21,404 bases of DNA, from the NCBI GenBank assembly GCA_023429135.1, contig JAEYWD010000076.1, positions 1 to 21,404 on the forward strand, written 5' to 3'. The notes under the pieces are model-generated. The model was not told the DNA's origin. It ran no database searches and saw only the letters and a list, made by a program, of their open reading frames with translations. Source of the stretch: Bacteroidota bacterium (GTDB lineage: Bacteria; Bacteroidota; Bacteroidia; Bacteroidales; JAAUTT01). Below, in pieces: positions 13,459-21,404 of the stretch. Position 1 is the stretch's first letter, and each line of letters begins with the position of its first letter. Position numbers and translations under genes: made by a program.

Positions 13459-14334
13459 ATGAGTGTTCTTGTTAACAATCAATCCAAAGTATTAGTGCAA
13501 GGTTTTACCGGTAGTGAAGGTACTTTTCATGCCGGCCAGATGATTGAATATGGTACAAATGTGGTAGGTGGGGTTACTCCCGGAAAAGGAGGCACGACCC
13601 ATCTCGACAGGCCTGTTTTTGATACTGTTGAGTCGGCCGTAAAAGCAACCGGAGCCAATGTTTCGCTAATTTTTGTACCTCCTGCATTTGCTGCTGATGC
13701 CATCATGGAGGCTGCAAACGCCGGTATAGAACTTGTTGTGGCAATTACAGAAGGGATTCCGGTACAGGACATGGTAACGGTAAAAAATTACTTATCCGAT
13801 AAAAAAACACGTCTGATTGGCCCTAACTGTCCGGGAATCATTACACCGGGACAGGCAAAAATTGGTATTATGCCCGGATTTATCCATAACCCGGGCACTG
13901 TTGGAATTGTTTCCCGCTCTGGCACTTTAACCTACGAGGCTGTCGACCAGATTACCAAAACCGGTCTAGGTCAATCTACCTGTATTGGTATTGGTGGTGA
14001 TCCTATCGTGGGAACATCTACGCTCGATGCTGTCAAACTTTTTATGGAAGATCCGGGTACCGAAGGTATTATTATGATTGGCGAAATTGGCGGAAACATG
14101 GAGGCCGATGCCGCTTACTGGATCAAAGAAAATGGTACCAAGCCGGTAGTTGGTTTTATTGCAGGACAAACAGCTCCCAAAGGCCGGCGGATGGGACATG
14201 CCGGAGCTATAATAGGAGGGAAGGCCGATACTGCCGAGGCCAAAATGAAGATTATGCGCGAATGCGGAATTCACGTAGTGGTATCTCCGGCTGAAATTGG
14301 TTCGACTATGTACGAGCTTCTCAAAAACAGATAA
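13459..14334 (+). CDS. sucD: Succinyl-CoA synthetase alpha subunit
   Basis: SucD with SucC converts succinyl-CoA, ADP (or GDP) and phosphate to succinate, CoA and ATP (or GTP) in the TCA cycle. The 291 residues match the normal length. The CoA-binding start VLVQGFTGSEGTFH (11-24), GPNCPGIITPG (121-131) and the phosphohistidine loop GRRMGHAGAI (242-251, active His247) are all present, so the subunit looks complete. No sucC lies on either side in the window, whereas in many bacteria sucC directly precedes sucD. In Bacteroidota the two are often apart. The next gene starts 4 bases after the stop, so the two are probably co-transcribed. Confidence 0.96.
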   Translation: MSVLVNNQSKVLVQGFTGSEGTFHAGQMIEYGTNVVGGVTPGKGGTTHLDRPVFDTVESAVKATGANVSLIFVPPAFAADAIMEAANAGIELVVAITEGIPVQDMVTVKNYLSDKKTRLIGPNCPGIITPGQAKIGIMPGFIHNPGTVGIVSRSGTLTYEAVDQITKTGLGQSTCIGIGGDPIVGTSTLDAVKLFMEDPGTEGIIMIGEIGGNMEADAAYWIKENGTKPVVGFIAGQTAPKGRRMGHAGAIIGGKADTAEAKMKIMRECGIHVVVSPAEIGSTMYELLKNR

Positions 14335-14338
14335 GGCT

Positions 14339-15466
14339 ATGAGCGCAAATCTGACTTTTACAAGTCTTTTGCGCTTCTCAGTTTTAATACCGGCACTTAC
14401 GGTATTAACAGGCGTTAATGCCCAGCATACCGAAAAGAGCGTATCAAAACCTTCGTTTTCTTTAGGGCTTCAAACTTTTTCAGGTTTTATTATTCCACAT
14501 TCGGAGTCTATCCGCAGCATTTCACATTCAAATCCCTGGGGTGTGGAAGCTTCTGTAGGGTGGCATTTCAGTGATGCTAAATCTCAATCGTATTGCAATT
14601 GTTTTCCGCGGTTGGGAGTTGCATTTTCGTATGTAAACTTCAATAACCCGGCTATTCTGGGAGAAGGTTTTACAATAGCTCCTTACATAGAACCTTTTAT
14701 TACTCCGTGGAAACCTATCAGTTATTCAGTTCGGTTTTCGGCCGGAGCTGCCTACCTGAATAAAATATATGACCCTGTTACAAATCCTGAAAATTTGTTC
14801 TACAGCAAACGCCTGAGCTATATTCTTTCATTAACTCCTTCAATTTTTTATAATAGATTCGAGAACTGGAAATTTCGCTTATCAGGCAGTTACAACCATA
14901 TTTCCAACGGAGGGAACCGTCAGCCGAATAAAGGAATAAATTTTCCGGTTATATCTCTTGGAGTGGATTATATATTCAAGTCTGTCGATTTTTCGAAAAA
15001 AGTTGATTATCAGTCTCAAAGTGTAAAGAACAATCATTCTGTTGATATAACTTTATTGGGCACCGCCAAAACACCCGACTTTCAGACCAAAGGCCGCAAG
15101 GCACTTTTTGGGTTGAATATTTCGTACCAGCGCAGTATTGGGCGAATAAGTAATTTGCTTCTAGGAGCCGAATGGGTGAACGATGGCGCTTTAAAGGCAG
15201 AGCTTTCCCGCAATTTCTCAAATCCTCCTGATCAGAACAGAGCTGCTCTGTTGGTGGGACATAATTTAAGTATTAGCAAATTCAGTTTTTCCCAGCAATT
15301 GGGAGTTTATATTTATTCACCGGCAAAAGCAAAAGATCCTGTTTACCAACGATGGGGCCTCAATTACCAATTAAGTGAAAATCTGTTTGTGGGTATTAAC
15401 TTAAAAGCTCACCGTCATGTAGCTGATTTTCTTGATATAAGGATTGGTTATCGCACGTATTTGTAA
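14339..15466 (+). CDS. PagL/acyloxyacyl hydrolase-like outer membrane protein
   Basis: This 375-residue protein has a signal peptide (residues 1-28, cut near NAQ) and many amphipathic beta strands, as in an outer-membrane barrel. The key signature is YNHISNGGNRQPNKGINF (185-202), which fits the HxSN(A/G)G...PNxGxN motif of lipid A 3-O-deacylase PagL. His187 and Ser189 would be catalytic. PagL removes an acyl chain from lipid A, so remodelling of the outer membrane is the likely role, though the substrate is inferred. The protein is about twice the length of Pseudomonas PagL, with an extra C-terminal strand-rich part. I chose ATG 14339 because it gives a clean signal peptide and follows sucD by 4 bases; an earlier in-frame ATG at 14297 would overlap sucD. 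Confidence 0.78.
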   Translation: MSANLTFTSLLRFSVLIPALTVLTGVNAQHTEKSVSKPSFSLGLQTFSGFIIPHSESIRSISHSNPWGVEASVGWHFSDAKSQSYCNCFPRLGVAFSYVNFNNPAILGEGFTIAPYIEPFITPWKPISYSVRFSAGAAYLNKIYDPVTNPENLFYSKRLSYILSLTPSIFYNRFENWKFRLSGSYNHISNGGNRQPNKGINFPVISLGVDYIFKSVDFSKKVDYQSQSVKNNHSVDITLLGTAKTPDFQTKGRKALFGLNISYQRSIGRISNLLLGAEWVNDGALKAELSRNFSNPPDQNRAALLVGHNLSISKFSFSQQLGVYIYSPAKAKDPVYQRWGLNYQLSENLFVGINLKAHRHVADFLDIRIGYRTYL

Positions 15467-15591
15467 GCTTCTATGTGTTAAAATTGTTAAACTTTCCTAA
15501 CAAATATTCTTTTGCTTTGATTTAAGTTTTATTTTGGTTCCATCAAAAACTAGCAATCTTAATGTTAAATCATTCTTTAAACCTTTAACTG

Positions 15592-18000
15592 ATGAAACAA
15601 ATCCGCTATCAGCTAACCGTTAACCTTCTTTTATGCTTTTTTTGGAATTTACAGGGAAGCTCATCTAATATTATTCCGGAATCTATTGAAAATCACCCTG
15701 GCAAAACAACAATCAGTGGCTATATTAAAGAAAAAGGAAGTGACGAGACCTTGATTGGTGTTAATATTTATATTCCTGAATTAAAGATTGGCACTGTTTC
15801 AAATACTTATGGATTTTATTCCATAACATTCAGTTCATCGGCTCCCGTTACTGTCCAGTATTCTTTTGTAGGATATACAACCGAAAGCATAACCGTAAAC
15901 CCGGGAAAGGAACAGGAGGTGAATGTGTTATTAAAGGCCGGCACCCTCCTGAATGAAGTGGTGGTTAGCGCCGATGCTGTATCCCGCCAATCGGAAAAAG
16001 TGCAGATGAGCACCATTTCTGTGCCAGTGGCTCAAATTAAAAATGTGCCGACTTTATTGGGCGAGAAAGATGTTTTTAAAGTTCTTCAACTTATGCCCGG
16101 CGTGCAGAAAGGCATGGAAGGCAGCAGCGGCATTTATGTGCGGGGCGGTGGTCCCGACCAGAACCTTATCATTCTCGACGATGCAATTGTATATAATGCC
16201 AGTCATTTATTCGGATTTTTCTCCCTTTTCAATGGCGACGCTTTAAAAAGTGTAGAACTCACAAAAGGCGGATTTCCTGCTCGTTATGGTGGTCGACTTT
16301 CATCGGTTATAGATATGAACATGAAGGAAGGCAATAAAGAAAGCTGGCACGGTGAAGGAGGAATTGGGCTGATTTCTTCGAGACTGACGGTAGAAGGCCC
16401 TCTAAAGAAAAACAAATCGTCCATTTTAATCTCTACAAGAAGAACCTATCTCGATGTGTTTACCAGACCTTTATCCAAGCTTGAGAGCGATGCAAGTGTC
16501 GGATATTACTTTTATGATTTCAATGCGAAAATAAATTACGACTTTGGCCGTAAAAACAAACTTTATCTGAGCGGTTACTTTGGAAAGGATCTCTTTTCCA
16601 TAAAACAAAAGGAACGCGATGTAAATAACCGATCGGGGATAAACTGGGGAAATTCAACTGCTACCCTGCGGTGGAATCATCTGTTCCATAGTAAATTGTT
16701 TTCCAATTTGTCGTTAATTTACAGTAATTACAATTTTCAAATCTATGAAAAGTACCATGAAATAGTGAAAAGCGAGGAGTATTATGCCGAATATAATTCA
16801 GGAATAAGGGATTATACCGCTAAATACGATATAGATTTTATTCCAAATACAAAGCATTGGTTAAAAGGTGGGGCTGTTGCTATATGGCATGGATTCAAAC
16901 CATATGCATTTGTTGAAGTCAACAACCAGGACTCTCTTAATATCAGGAATATACAGACCATAGAAGGACTTGAAACCGGAGTTTATCTGGAAGATACCTG
17001 GCAACCGGTTAATAATCTTAAAATTAACGGCGGGGGCCGCTATTCTCACTTCTTTTCAAAAAACAAACAATATAAATTTTTTGAGCCAAGATTTTCGGTT
17101 GCTTACCGGTTAAATAAAGATCTTGCACTTAAGGCTTCCTATGCCTCGATGACCCAATATGTTCACTTGCTTACCAATACTGGGATCAGTTTACCTACAG
17201 ATCTCTGGGTACCCTCTAACGATAAGGTTCATCCGCAGCAATCGTCACAGATTGCTTTTGGTATTGCACAAGATTTCAGTAAACCATCTCTTTCGGTTTC
17301 ATTGGAGGCATATTACAAAAAAATGGATAATATAATCGGCTATAAAGAAGGTGCAACTTATCTCGATTTAGGGGAGACCAATTCAGCTTCAGAATCCAGA
17401 TGGCTCGAGAACATAACATCGGGTCAGGGTTGGTCCTATGGAGTTGAATTGTTTGTGCAAAAAAAAGTCGGCCGTTTTAACGGATGGGTGGGATATACAC
17501 TTTCATGGACCCAATTACAATTCGACTCCCTTAATTTTGGCCGTAAATATTATGCACGTTACGACCGCCGGCACGATATTTCCATTGTTGGCATCTATAA
17601 ACTAACTGATAAGATAACCTTGTCGGGTACCTGGGTTTATGGCACCGGGAATGCAATCAGCCTGGGTGTGCAACAATATCAATCGTACAATCATAACCCA
17701 TTAGAAATTAATAACTTTTACAATTCGGCTTATAATTTAAGTTTCAGAGGAGAAAAAGAAGTTATTGGTAATAAAAACGATTTCAGAATGGGTGCTTACC
17801 ATAGATTGGACGTTGGTATTCAGTTCCATAAACAGAAAAAGTGGGGCGAACGCACCTGGGAAATTTCAATTTATAATGCCTATAACCGCAAAAACCCATT
17901 TTTCTACTATAGCTATACCGATAATAACAATGTAGGTAAGCTAAAACAGGTTTCTTTGTTTCCCATAATTCCCTCAATTACATATTCTTTTAAATTCTAA
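15592..18000 (+). CDS. TonB-dependent receptor 1 (no STN domain)
   Basis: This is an 802-residue outer-membrane receptor that takes up a ligand using TonB energy. Residues 1-25 look like a signal peptide. Residues about 40-125 are a carboxypeptidase-regulatory-like domain (ISGYIKEKGSDETLIGVNIY). The plug follows (about 135-240), with LLGEKDVFKVLQLMPGVQ, IYVRGGGPDQNLIILDDA and KGGFPARYGGRLSSVIDM, and then a 22-strand barrel ending in the terminal aromatic residue (YSFKF). There is no STN domain, so it should transport without signalling. Its plug is almost identical to that of receptor 2 downstream. A DUF4249 lipoprotein starts 4 bases after it, the usual partner order. The 125-base upstream gap should hold the promoter, but no exact box is seen. 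The ligand is unknown. Confidence 0.93.
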   Translation: MKQIRYQLTVNLLLCFFWNLQGSSSNIIPESIENHPGKTTISGYIKEKGSDETLIGVNIYIPELKIGTVSNTYGFYSITFSSSAPVTVQYSFVGYTTESITVNPGKEQEVNVLLKAGTLLNEVVVSADAVSRQSEKVQMSTISVPVAQIKNVPTLLGEKDVFKVLQLMPGVQKGMEGSSGIYVRGGGPDQNLIILDDAIVYNASHLFGFFSLFNGDALKSVELTKGGFPARYGGRLSSVIDMNMKEGNKESWHGEGGIGLISSRLTVEGPLKKNKSSILISTRRTYLDVFTRPLSKLESDASVGYYFYDFNAKINYDFGRKNKLYLSGYFGKDLFSIKQKERDVNNRSGINWGNSTATLRWNHLFHSKLFSNLSLIYSNYNFQIYEKYHEIVKSEEYYAEYNSGIRDYTAKYDIDFIPNTKHWLKGGAVAIWHGFKPYAFVEVNNQDSLNIRNIQTIEGLETGVYLEDTWQPVNNLKINGGGRYSHFFSKNKQYKFFEPRFSVAYRLNKDLALKASYASMTQYVHLLTNTGISLPTDLWVPSNDKVHPQQSSQIAFGIAQDFSKPSLSVSLEAYYKKMDNIIGYKEGATYLDLGETNSASESRWLENITSGQGWSYGVELFVQKKVGRFNGWVGYTLSWTQLQFDSLNFGRKYYARYDRRHDISIVGIYKLTDKITLSGTWVYGTGNAISLGVQQYQSYNHNPLEINNFYNSAYNLSFRGEKEVIGNKNDFRMGAYHRLDVGIQFHKQKKWGERTWEISIYNAYNRKNPFFYYSYTDNNNVGKLKQVSLFPIIPSITYSFKF

Positions 18001-18004
18001 GCAT

Positions 18005-18922
18005 ATGAAAAACTATATATATTCTCTTCTCTTTTTTAGTGTTTTCTTATCCGTTTCGTGCGAAAAAGATGCTGACATCGAAACGCCTTCACAAACTCCA
18101 AAGCTTGTAATTCATTCGTTTATATGTCCTGATGACACAGTTTTGAAAGTACACGTAAGTACAACAAGAAATATTTTTGGTGCTATAAAGGATTATCCCA
18201 AATCTGTTCCTGCAACCGTGGTTATGTTCGACGGAGAAGAGGCTGTTGAGTTTTCTCCTTTGAATGATGATGGCTTTTACTATTCAAAACATAAAATATT
18301 TCCCGATAAGGAATACAGGTTGATGGTAAAATGTCCCGGTTATCCGGATGCAAAAGCATCATGTAAAGTTCCTCAGGTTAAAAATTTATTTATTAGAATC
18401 GATACAACCTCTGAATTTATCGAGTATTATTATGATCCTTCTTTTCCAAAGGGGCCGTTAAGCCCTGATGGTTTTTATGATCAGAAAGTCAGCGTCCAAT
18501 TCTCCGATATTGCCGGGGAGACTAACTTTTACAATGTTATGGCTTTCCAAACTTATGAACATTTTAAAGGTATTCAAACTGAAGTGTTATACCTCGAAAA
18601 CCAGAATGATAACAACAATGATTTTTATTACGGATACAGTTCAAACAAAGTACTCACCGATAAAATGAGAGATGGAAAAGAGTTTCAGTTAACATTCAGG
18701 AACTCTTACATTAAAAATGATACCGCCAAGTATTCTGTGGATTTGAATGCATTGGTAATGGAAACCGATGCAGCATATTATAAATACCATTCTTCCCTGA
18801 ATACTTATACAGGGACAGATGAGCCATTTACCGAATATTCGCCTGTTTACACAAATATTGAAGGTGGATTTGGTATTTTTGCTTCGTACATAAAGTATAA
18901 AAAGGTTTTAAAAATCAAATAA
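18005..18922 (+). CDS. DUF4249 lipoprotein
   Basis: This 305-residue protein has a lipoprotein signal peptide ending in LSVSC, with Cys19 as the lipidated residue, so it should be anchored in the outer membrane. The mature part begins with an acidic linker and then IETPSQTPKLVIHSFICPDD, the hallmark start of DUF4249. It continues as strand-rich modules (AVEFSPLNDDGFYYSK, EYRLMVKCPGYPDAKASCKVP). DUF4249 genes regularly sit directly behind this class of TonB-dependent receptor and are thought to be surface partners, somewhat like SusD for SusC; the ligand is not known. It starts 4 bases after the receptor stop. The C-terminus reads EGGFGIFASYIKYKK, typical of the family, so the protein is complete. 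Confidence 0.88.
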   Translation: MKNYIYSLLFFSVFLSVSCEKDADIETPSQTPKLVIHSFICPDDTVLKVHVSTTRNIFGAIKDYPKSVPATVVMFDGEEAVEFSPLNDDGFYYSKHKIFPDKEYRLMVKCPGYPDAKASCKVPQVKNLFIRIDTTSEFIEYYYDPSFPKGPLSPDGFYDQKVSVQFSDIAGETNFYNVMAFQTYEHFKGIQTEVLYLENQNDNNNDFYYGYSSNKVLTDKMRDGKEFQLTFRNSYIKNDTAKYSVDLNALVMETDAAYYKYHSSLNTYTGTDEPFTEYSPVYTNIEGGFGIFASYIKYKKVLKIK

Positions 18923-18948
18923 TCTCCCGGGAATCAATTCATTAAAAC

Positions 18949-19473
18949 TTGAAACGCAATTCTGATATATTCAACAAGCTTTTTCACGACTATTATACCA
19001 ACCTTTCGAGGTTTGCTTTTACTTATGTTAAAGATGAAGCTGTTGCTGAAGAATTAGTTCAGGAAGTATTTGTAAACCTATGGCAAAAGCAGGAGTTAAA
19101 GGAAATTTCTTCTATTCGCTCATTCTTATATATTTCAGTTAGAAACAGGGCTTTAAATTACTTAAGAGACAACAAAGCGCGAACGCTCCACGAAAACGAT
19201 TTCGCCTTGGAACGCGGGAGAGATGCGCTTTATGAATATAATGAATACGAGCATAAGCAACTGGAAGCGCTAGTTAAAGGTGCTATTGCAGAGCTACCGG
19301 AAAAATGCCGTGAGATATTCGAACTTAGCAGGAATGAAAATTTATCCTACCAACAAATAGCCGATCAACTGAATATTTCAGCAAAAACAGTCGAAAACCA
19401 AATCAGCATTGCTATTAAAAAGTTGAGAATAAAGCTAAAAGATTATATGAATTTTTTTGCCACATTTTTTTAA
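18949..19473 (+). CDS. ECF sigma-70 factor (FecI-like)
   Basis: This 174-residue sigma factor should direct RNA polymerase to the promoter of its own uptake locus. Region 2 covers about 8-75 (FHDYYTNLSRFAFTYVKDE, AEELVQEVFVNLWQ) and region 4 about 108-165 (AELPEKCREIFELSRNENLS, then the helix-turn-helix YQQIADQLNISAKTVENQIS). Length and motifs match the Bacteroidota sigma-70 family paired with FecR. The start is a TTG at 18949. The next in-frame ATG is far inside the protein, and homologues begin at this distance from FHDYY. It lies 26 bases after the DUF4249 gene, with a TCCCGGGA palindrome in the gap. FecR follows 52 bases later. Confidence 0.92.
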   Translation: MKRNSDIFNKLFHDYYTNLSRFAFTYVKDEAVAEELVQEVFVNLWQKQELKEISSIRSFLYISVRNRALNYLRDNKARTLHENDFALERGRDALYEYNEYEHKQLEALVKGAIAELPEKCREIFELSRNENLSYQQIADQLNISAKTVENQISIAIKKLRIKLKDYMNFFATFF

Positions 19474-19525
19474 AGCGCTTTGGGGGTAAGTGTCGTTTCC
19501 TGTGTCTTCTCCAAAAAGCAGAAAA

Positions 19526-20497
19526 ATGAAAGAAGACATACCCTGGAAAATTCTGGAAGAAAAATTTAAACAAGAAATTTCAGAAGAAAATGAAAGTTTA
19601 CTTAATCTTTGGCTGGTCCAACAACCGGAGAATATTGTAATTTATAACCAACTAAAGTTATATTACGATCAGCATCAATGTTTGCCAACGAATTTTAATC
19701 CGGACGTTTCCCGCGCTATCAATACTTTTGATCAAGCTGTTCAGGCACAAAACTCCAAAAAAGAGTACAGGTTAACTGTACCCAATTGGATGAAAATTGC
19801 CGCTGCCATCCTATTATTGGTTGCTGGTTATTGGTTTTTTCAAAAATCAAACAAAGTTCCTGCAGTTCATTATATAACCATTGCTGCAAGCGATACCGCA
19901 ATGTTGCAGCACAAAATGCCCGATAACAGTATCGTGTGGCTCAATGCAAAAAGTAAAATTCAATATACCGACAATTTCAAAGAAAATCGCAATATACATT
20001 TAGCAGGAGAGGCTTATTTCGAAGTAGCTCCTGATAAAACCCACCCATTTAAGGTTTTTTCGGATAAATCTGTAACTACTGTTGTAGGAACAAAATTCAA
20101 TATCTGTTCATGGCTAACCAATCCAAATATCGAAATAACAGTAAACGAAGGCAAAGTCGTTTTTGGCAAAGAAAATGGAAATAGCGTTCCGCTTGAAAAA
20201 GGGCAGCGGGGAGTTTTATCTAAATCGACCGATTCTTTAACAGTCCAGACACCCGAAGCAAACCACCTTGCCTGGATGACCAAAGAGTTTTATTTCGAAA
20301 ATGAGTCATTGAATGCTATCATGCAAAAACTGGCTGATGTTTATGGCTTTCAGTTCCGGATTTCAAATAAACATTTAAAAGAAACCCTAATAACTGCCCG
20401 GTTTAGTAAACGTCCTCTGCCCGAAATTATACAAACGCTCGAAGTGGTTACAGGAAAGCAATTCACAAAAAATAACAATACTTATATAATTCAATAA
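19526..20497 (+). CDS. FecR-type anti-sigma factor with DUF4974
   Basis: This 323-residue inner-membrane protein holds the sigma factor until a receptor signals. The N-terminal ~85 residues are cytoplasmic (sigma-binding). One membrane helix lies at 88-106 (WMKIAAAILLLVAGYWFFQ). The periplasmic FecR domain follows (about 121-230: MPDNSIVWLNAKSKI, HLAGEAYFEVA, VVGTKFNICSW), then DUF4974 (255-322: FYFENESLNAIMQKLADVYG). DUF4974 is thought to meet the STN domain of the receptor. I chose ATG 19526. An in-frame GTG at 19490 would add 12 residues that look like leader. The second receptor starts 12 bases after the stop, the standard FecI-FecR-receptor order. Confidence 0.92.
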   Translation: MKEDIPWKILEEKFKQEISEENESLLNLWLVQQPENIVIYNQLKLYYDQHQCLPTNFNPDVSRAINTFDQAVQAQNSKKEYRLTVPNWMKIAAAILLLVAGYWFFQKSNKVPAVHYITIAASDTAMLQHKMPDNSIVWLNAKSKIQYTDNFKENRNIHLAGEAYFEVAPDKTHPFKVFSDKSVTTVVGTKFNICSWLTNPNIEITVNEGKVVFGKENGNSVPLEKGQRGVLSKSTDSLTVQTPEANHLAWMTKEFYFENESLNAIMQKLADVYGFQFRISNKHLKETLITARFSKRPLPEIIQTLEVVTGKQFTKNNNTYIIQ

Positions 20498-20509
20498 TAG
20501 CCTTATTCC

Positions 20510-21404
20510 ATGCAATATTTTAAACAAATTCCAATTATTCTGTTAATCTCAATCGTTCTACCAGTTAAAGCGCAAACCGATATTTTAAAAACACCTGTAA
20601 CAATTTCCATTGAAAATAAACCTGTTAAAGAAATTTTATTGCAGATTTCCGATAAAACCGGGATTGGCTTTTCATATGGAAATGAAGTTTTTAAATCTTT
20701 TCCGAACAAATCGGTTATAGCCAGAGAGAAGCCACTAAAAAATGTTCTCAACGATCTTTTTACAGGAGAAAAAATTGCCTATAAAGTTGTCGGAAATCAG
20801 ATTGTGATCCTGGTTTTAAAGGATTCTCCCAAAACTTTTACCATAAGCGGCTTTGTAAAAGAACTAGGCAGCTCCGAAACATTAATTGGCGTAAATGTGT
20901 ACGTTCCTTCCATGCAAAAAGGCACTGCTTCCAATACATATGGTTTTTATTCTTTAACCCTTCCTTTAGTCGACACATTAACTCTGGTTTATTCTTTTGT
21001 AGGCTATAAACCTGTTGCAAAAAGAATTACGGCGGCCGATACCGAGATCAATATATTTCTGGAGCCGGGCACAATGCTGAACGAAGTAATAGTAAATGCC
21101 GATGCCGTTTCCCGTCAGTCGGAAAATGTTCAGATGAGTACCATATCCATTCCGGTTTCACAAATTAAAAATGTTCCTACACTGCTGGGCGAGAAAGATG
21201 TTTTTAAAGTTCTCCAGCTAATGCCAGGCGTGCAGAAGGGCATGGAAGGCAGCAGCGGTATTTATGTGCGTGGCGGTGGTCCCGACCAAAACCTTATCAT
21301 TCTCGACGATGCCATTGTGTATAATGCCAGTCATTTATTCGGTTTTTTCTCCCTGTTTAACGGCGATGCCTTAAAGAGTGTAGAACTCACAAAGGGCGGT
21401 TTCC
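20510..21404 (+). CDS. TonB-dependent receptor 2 with STN domain (partial, cut by window edge)
   Basis: An open frame from ATG 20510 runs off the right edge (298 codons seen). Residues 1-22 are a signal peptide (MQYFKQIPIILLISIVLPVKAQ). An STN domain follows (about 27-105: VTISIENKPVKEILLQISDK, then PLKNVLNDLFTGEKIAYKV). This is the module that passes substrate signals to FecR. Next come a carboxypeptidase-regulatory-like domain (about 109-195: ISGFVKELGSSETLIGVNVY) and the start of the plug. The last 72 residues seen are identical to receptor 1, whereas the signal peptide and STN have no counterpart there. The barrel, and perhaps another DUF4249 gene, should lie beyond the edge. Its place 12 bases after FecR makes it the likely sensor for this sigma/anti-sigma pair. 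Confidence 0.92.
   Translation, partial: MQYFKQIPIILLISIVLPVKAQTDILKTPVTISIENKPVKEILLQISDKTGIGFSYGNEVFKSFPNKSVIAREKPLKNVLNDLFTGEKIAYKVVGNQIVILVLKDSPKTFTISGFVKELGSSETLIGVNVYVPSMQKGTASNTYGFYSLTLPLVDTLTLVYSFVGYKPVAKRITAADTEINIFLEPGTMLNEVIVNADAVSRQSENVQMSTISIPVSQIKNVPTLLGEKDVFKVLQLMPGVQKGMEGSSGIYVRGGGPDQNLIILDDAIVYNASHLFGFFSLFNGDALKSVELTKGGF

Overview
The window looks like a chromosomal stretch of a Bacteroidota (Bacteroidales/Marinilabiliales-type) bacterium. The DNA is moderately AT-rich and ribosome binding sites are weak or absent. Several promoters fit the Bacteroidota pattern TTTG-N19-TAnnTTTG. The gene content is also typical: a TonB-dependent receptor with a carboxypeptidase-like N-terminal domain paired with a DUF4249 lipoprotein, a FecI-type sigma factor with a FecR/DUF4974 anti-sigma factor, and a COG4299/DUF5009 membrane acyltransferase.

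Left part (1-2600). The first ~122 bases are the 3' end of a group II intron (domains V and VI with the bulged branch-point A). A two-hairpin palindromic repeat follows 26 bases later. Next come a minus-strand APC-family amino-acid permease and a minus-strand SAM-dependent methyltransferase that carries a secretion signal.

Middle (2700-10000). A plus-strand UvrD/FBH1-like helicase with an added C-terminal DNA-binding HTH is followed by an acidic unknown protein. Facing it is a three-gene minus-strand operon: a secreted beta-rich protein, a helical S23-like protein and a small conserved protein. The second copy of the two-hairpin repeat separates this operon from a defence-like segment. That segment holds an ABC/AAA ATPase, a decayed RhuM-family gene, and a tight two-gene unit of a RecF/OLD-like ATPase plus a DUF4276 (TOPRIM-like) protein. 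The pair is the best candidate in the window for a conflict or anti-phage system, although its general architecture is already known.

Right part (10200-15470). These genes are mostly housekeeping. mnmE (tRNA modification GTPase) has a clear Bacteroidota promoter. A small GKVGN-motif protein lies behind a striking array of three 11-bp direct repeats inside an 11-bp inverted repeat. They are followed by a COG4299 membrane protein, an orphan sucD, and a PagL/acyloxyacyl-hydrolase-like outer-membrane protein starting 4 bases after sucD.

Far right (15590-21404). One nutrient-uptake/signalling locus reads TonB receptor 1 - DUF4249 lipoprotein - ECF sigma factor - FecR anti-sigma - TonB receptor 2 (cut by the window edge). 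Receptor 2 has the STN signalling domain and receptor 1 does not. Their plug regions encode identical protein over the last 72 residues visible, with DNA differences only at third codon positions. The likely working model is that receptor 2 senses substrate, signals through FecR to the sigma factor, and the sigma factor drives the locus.
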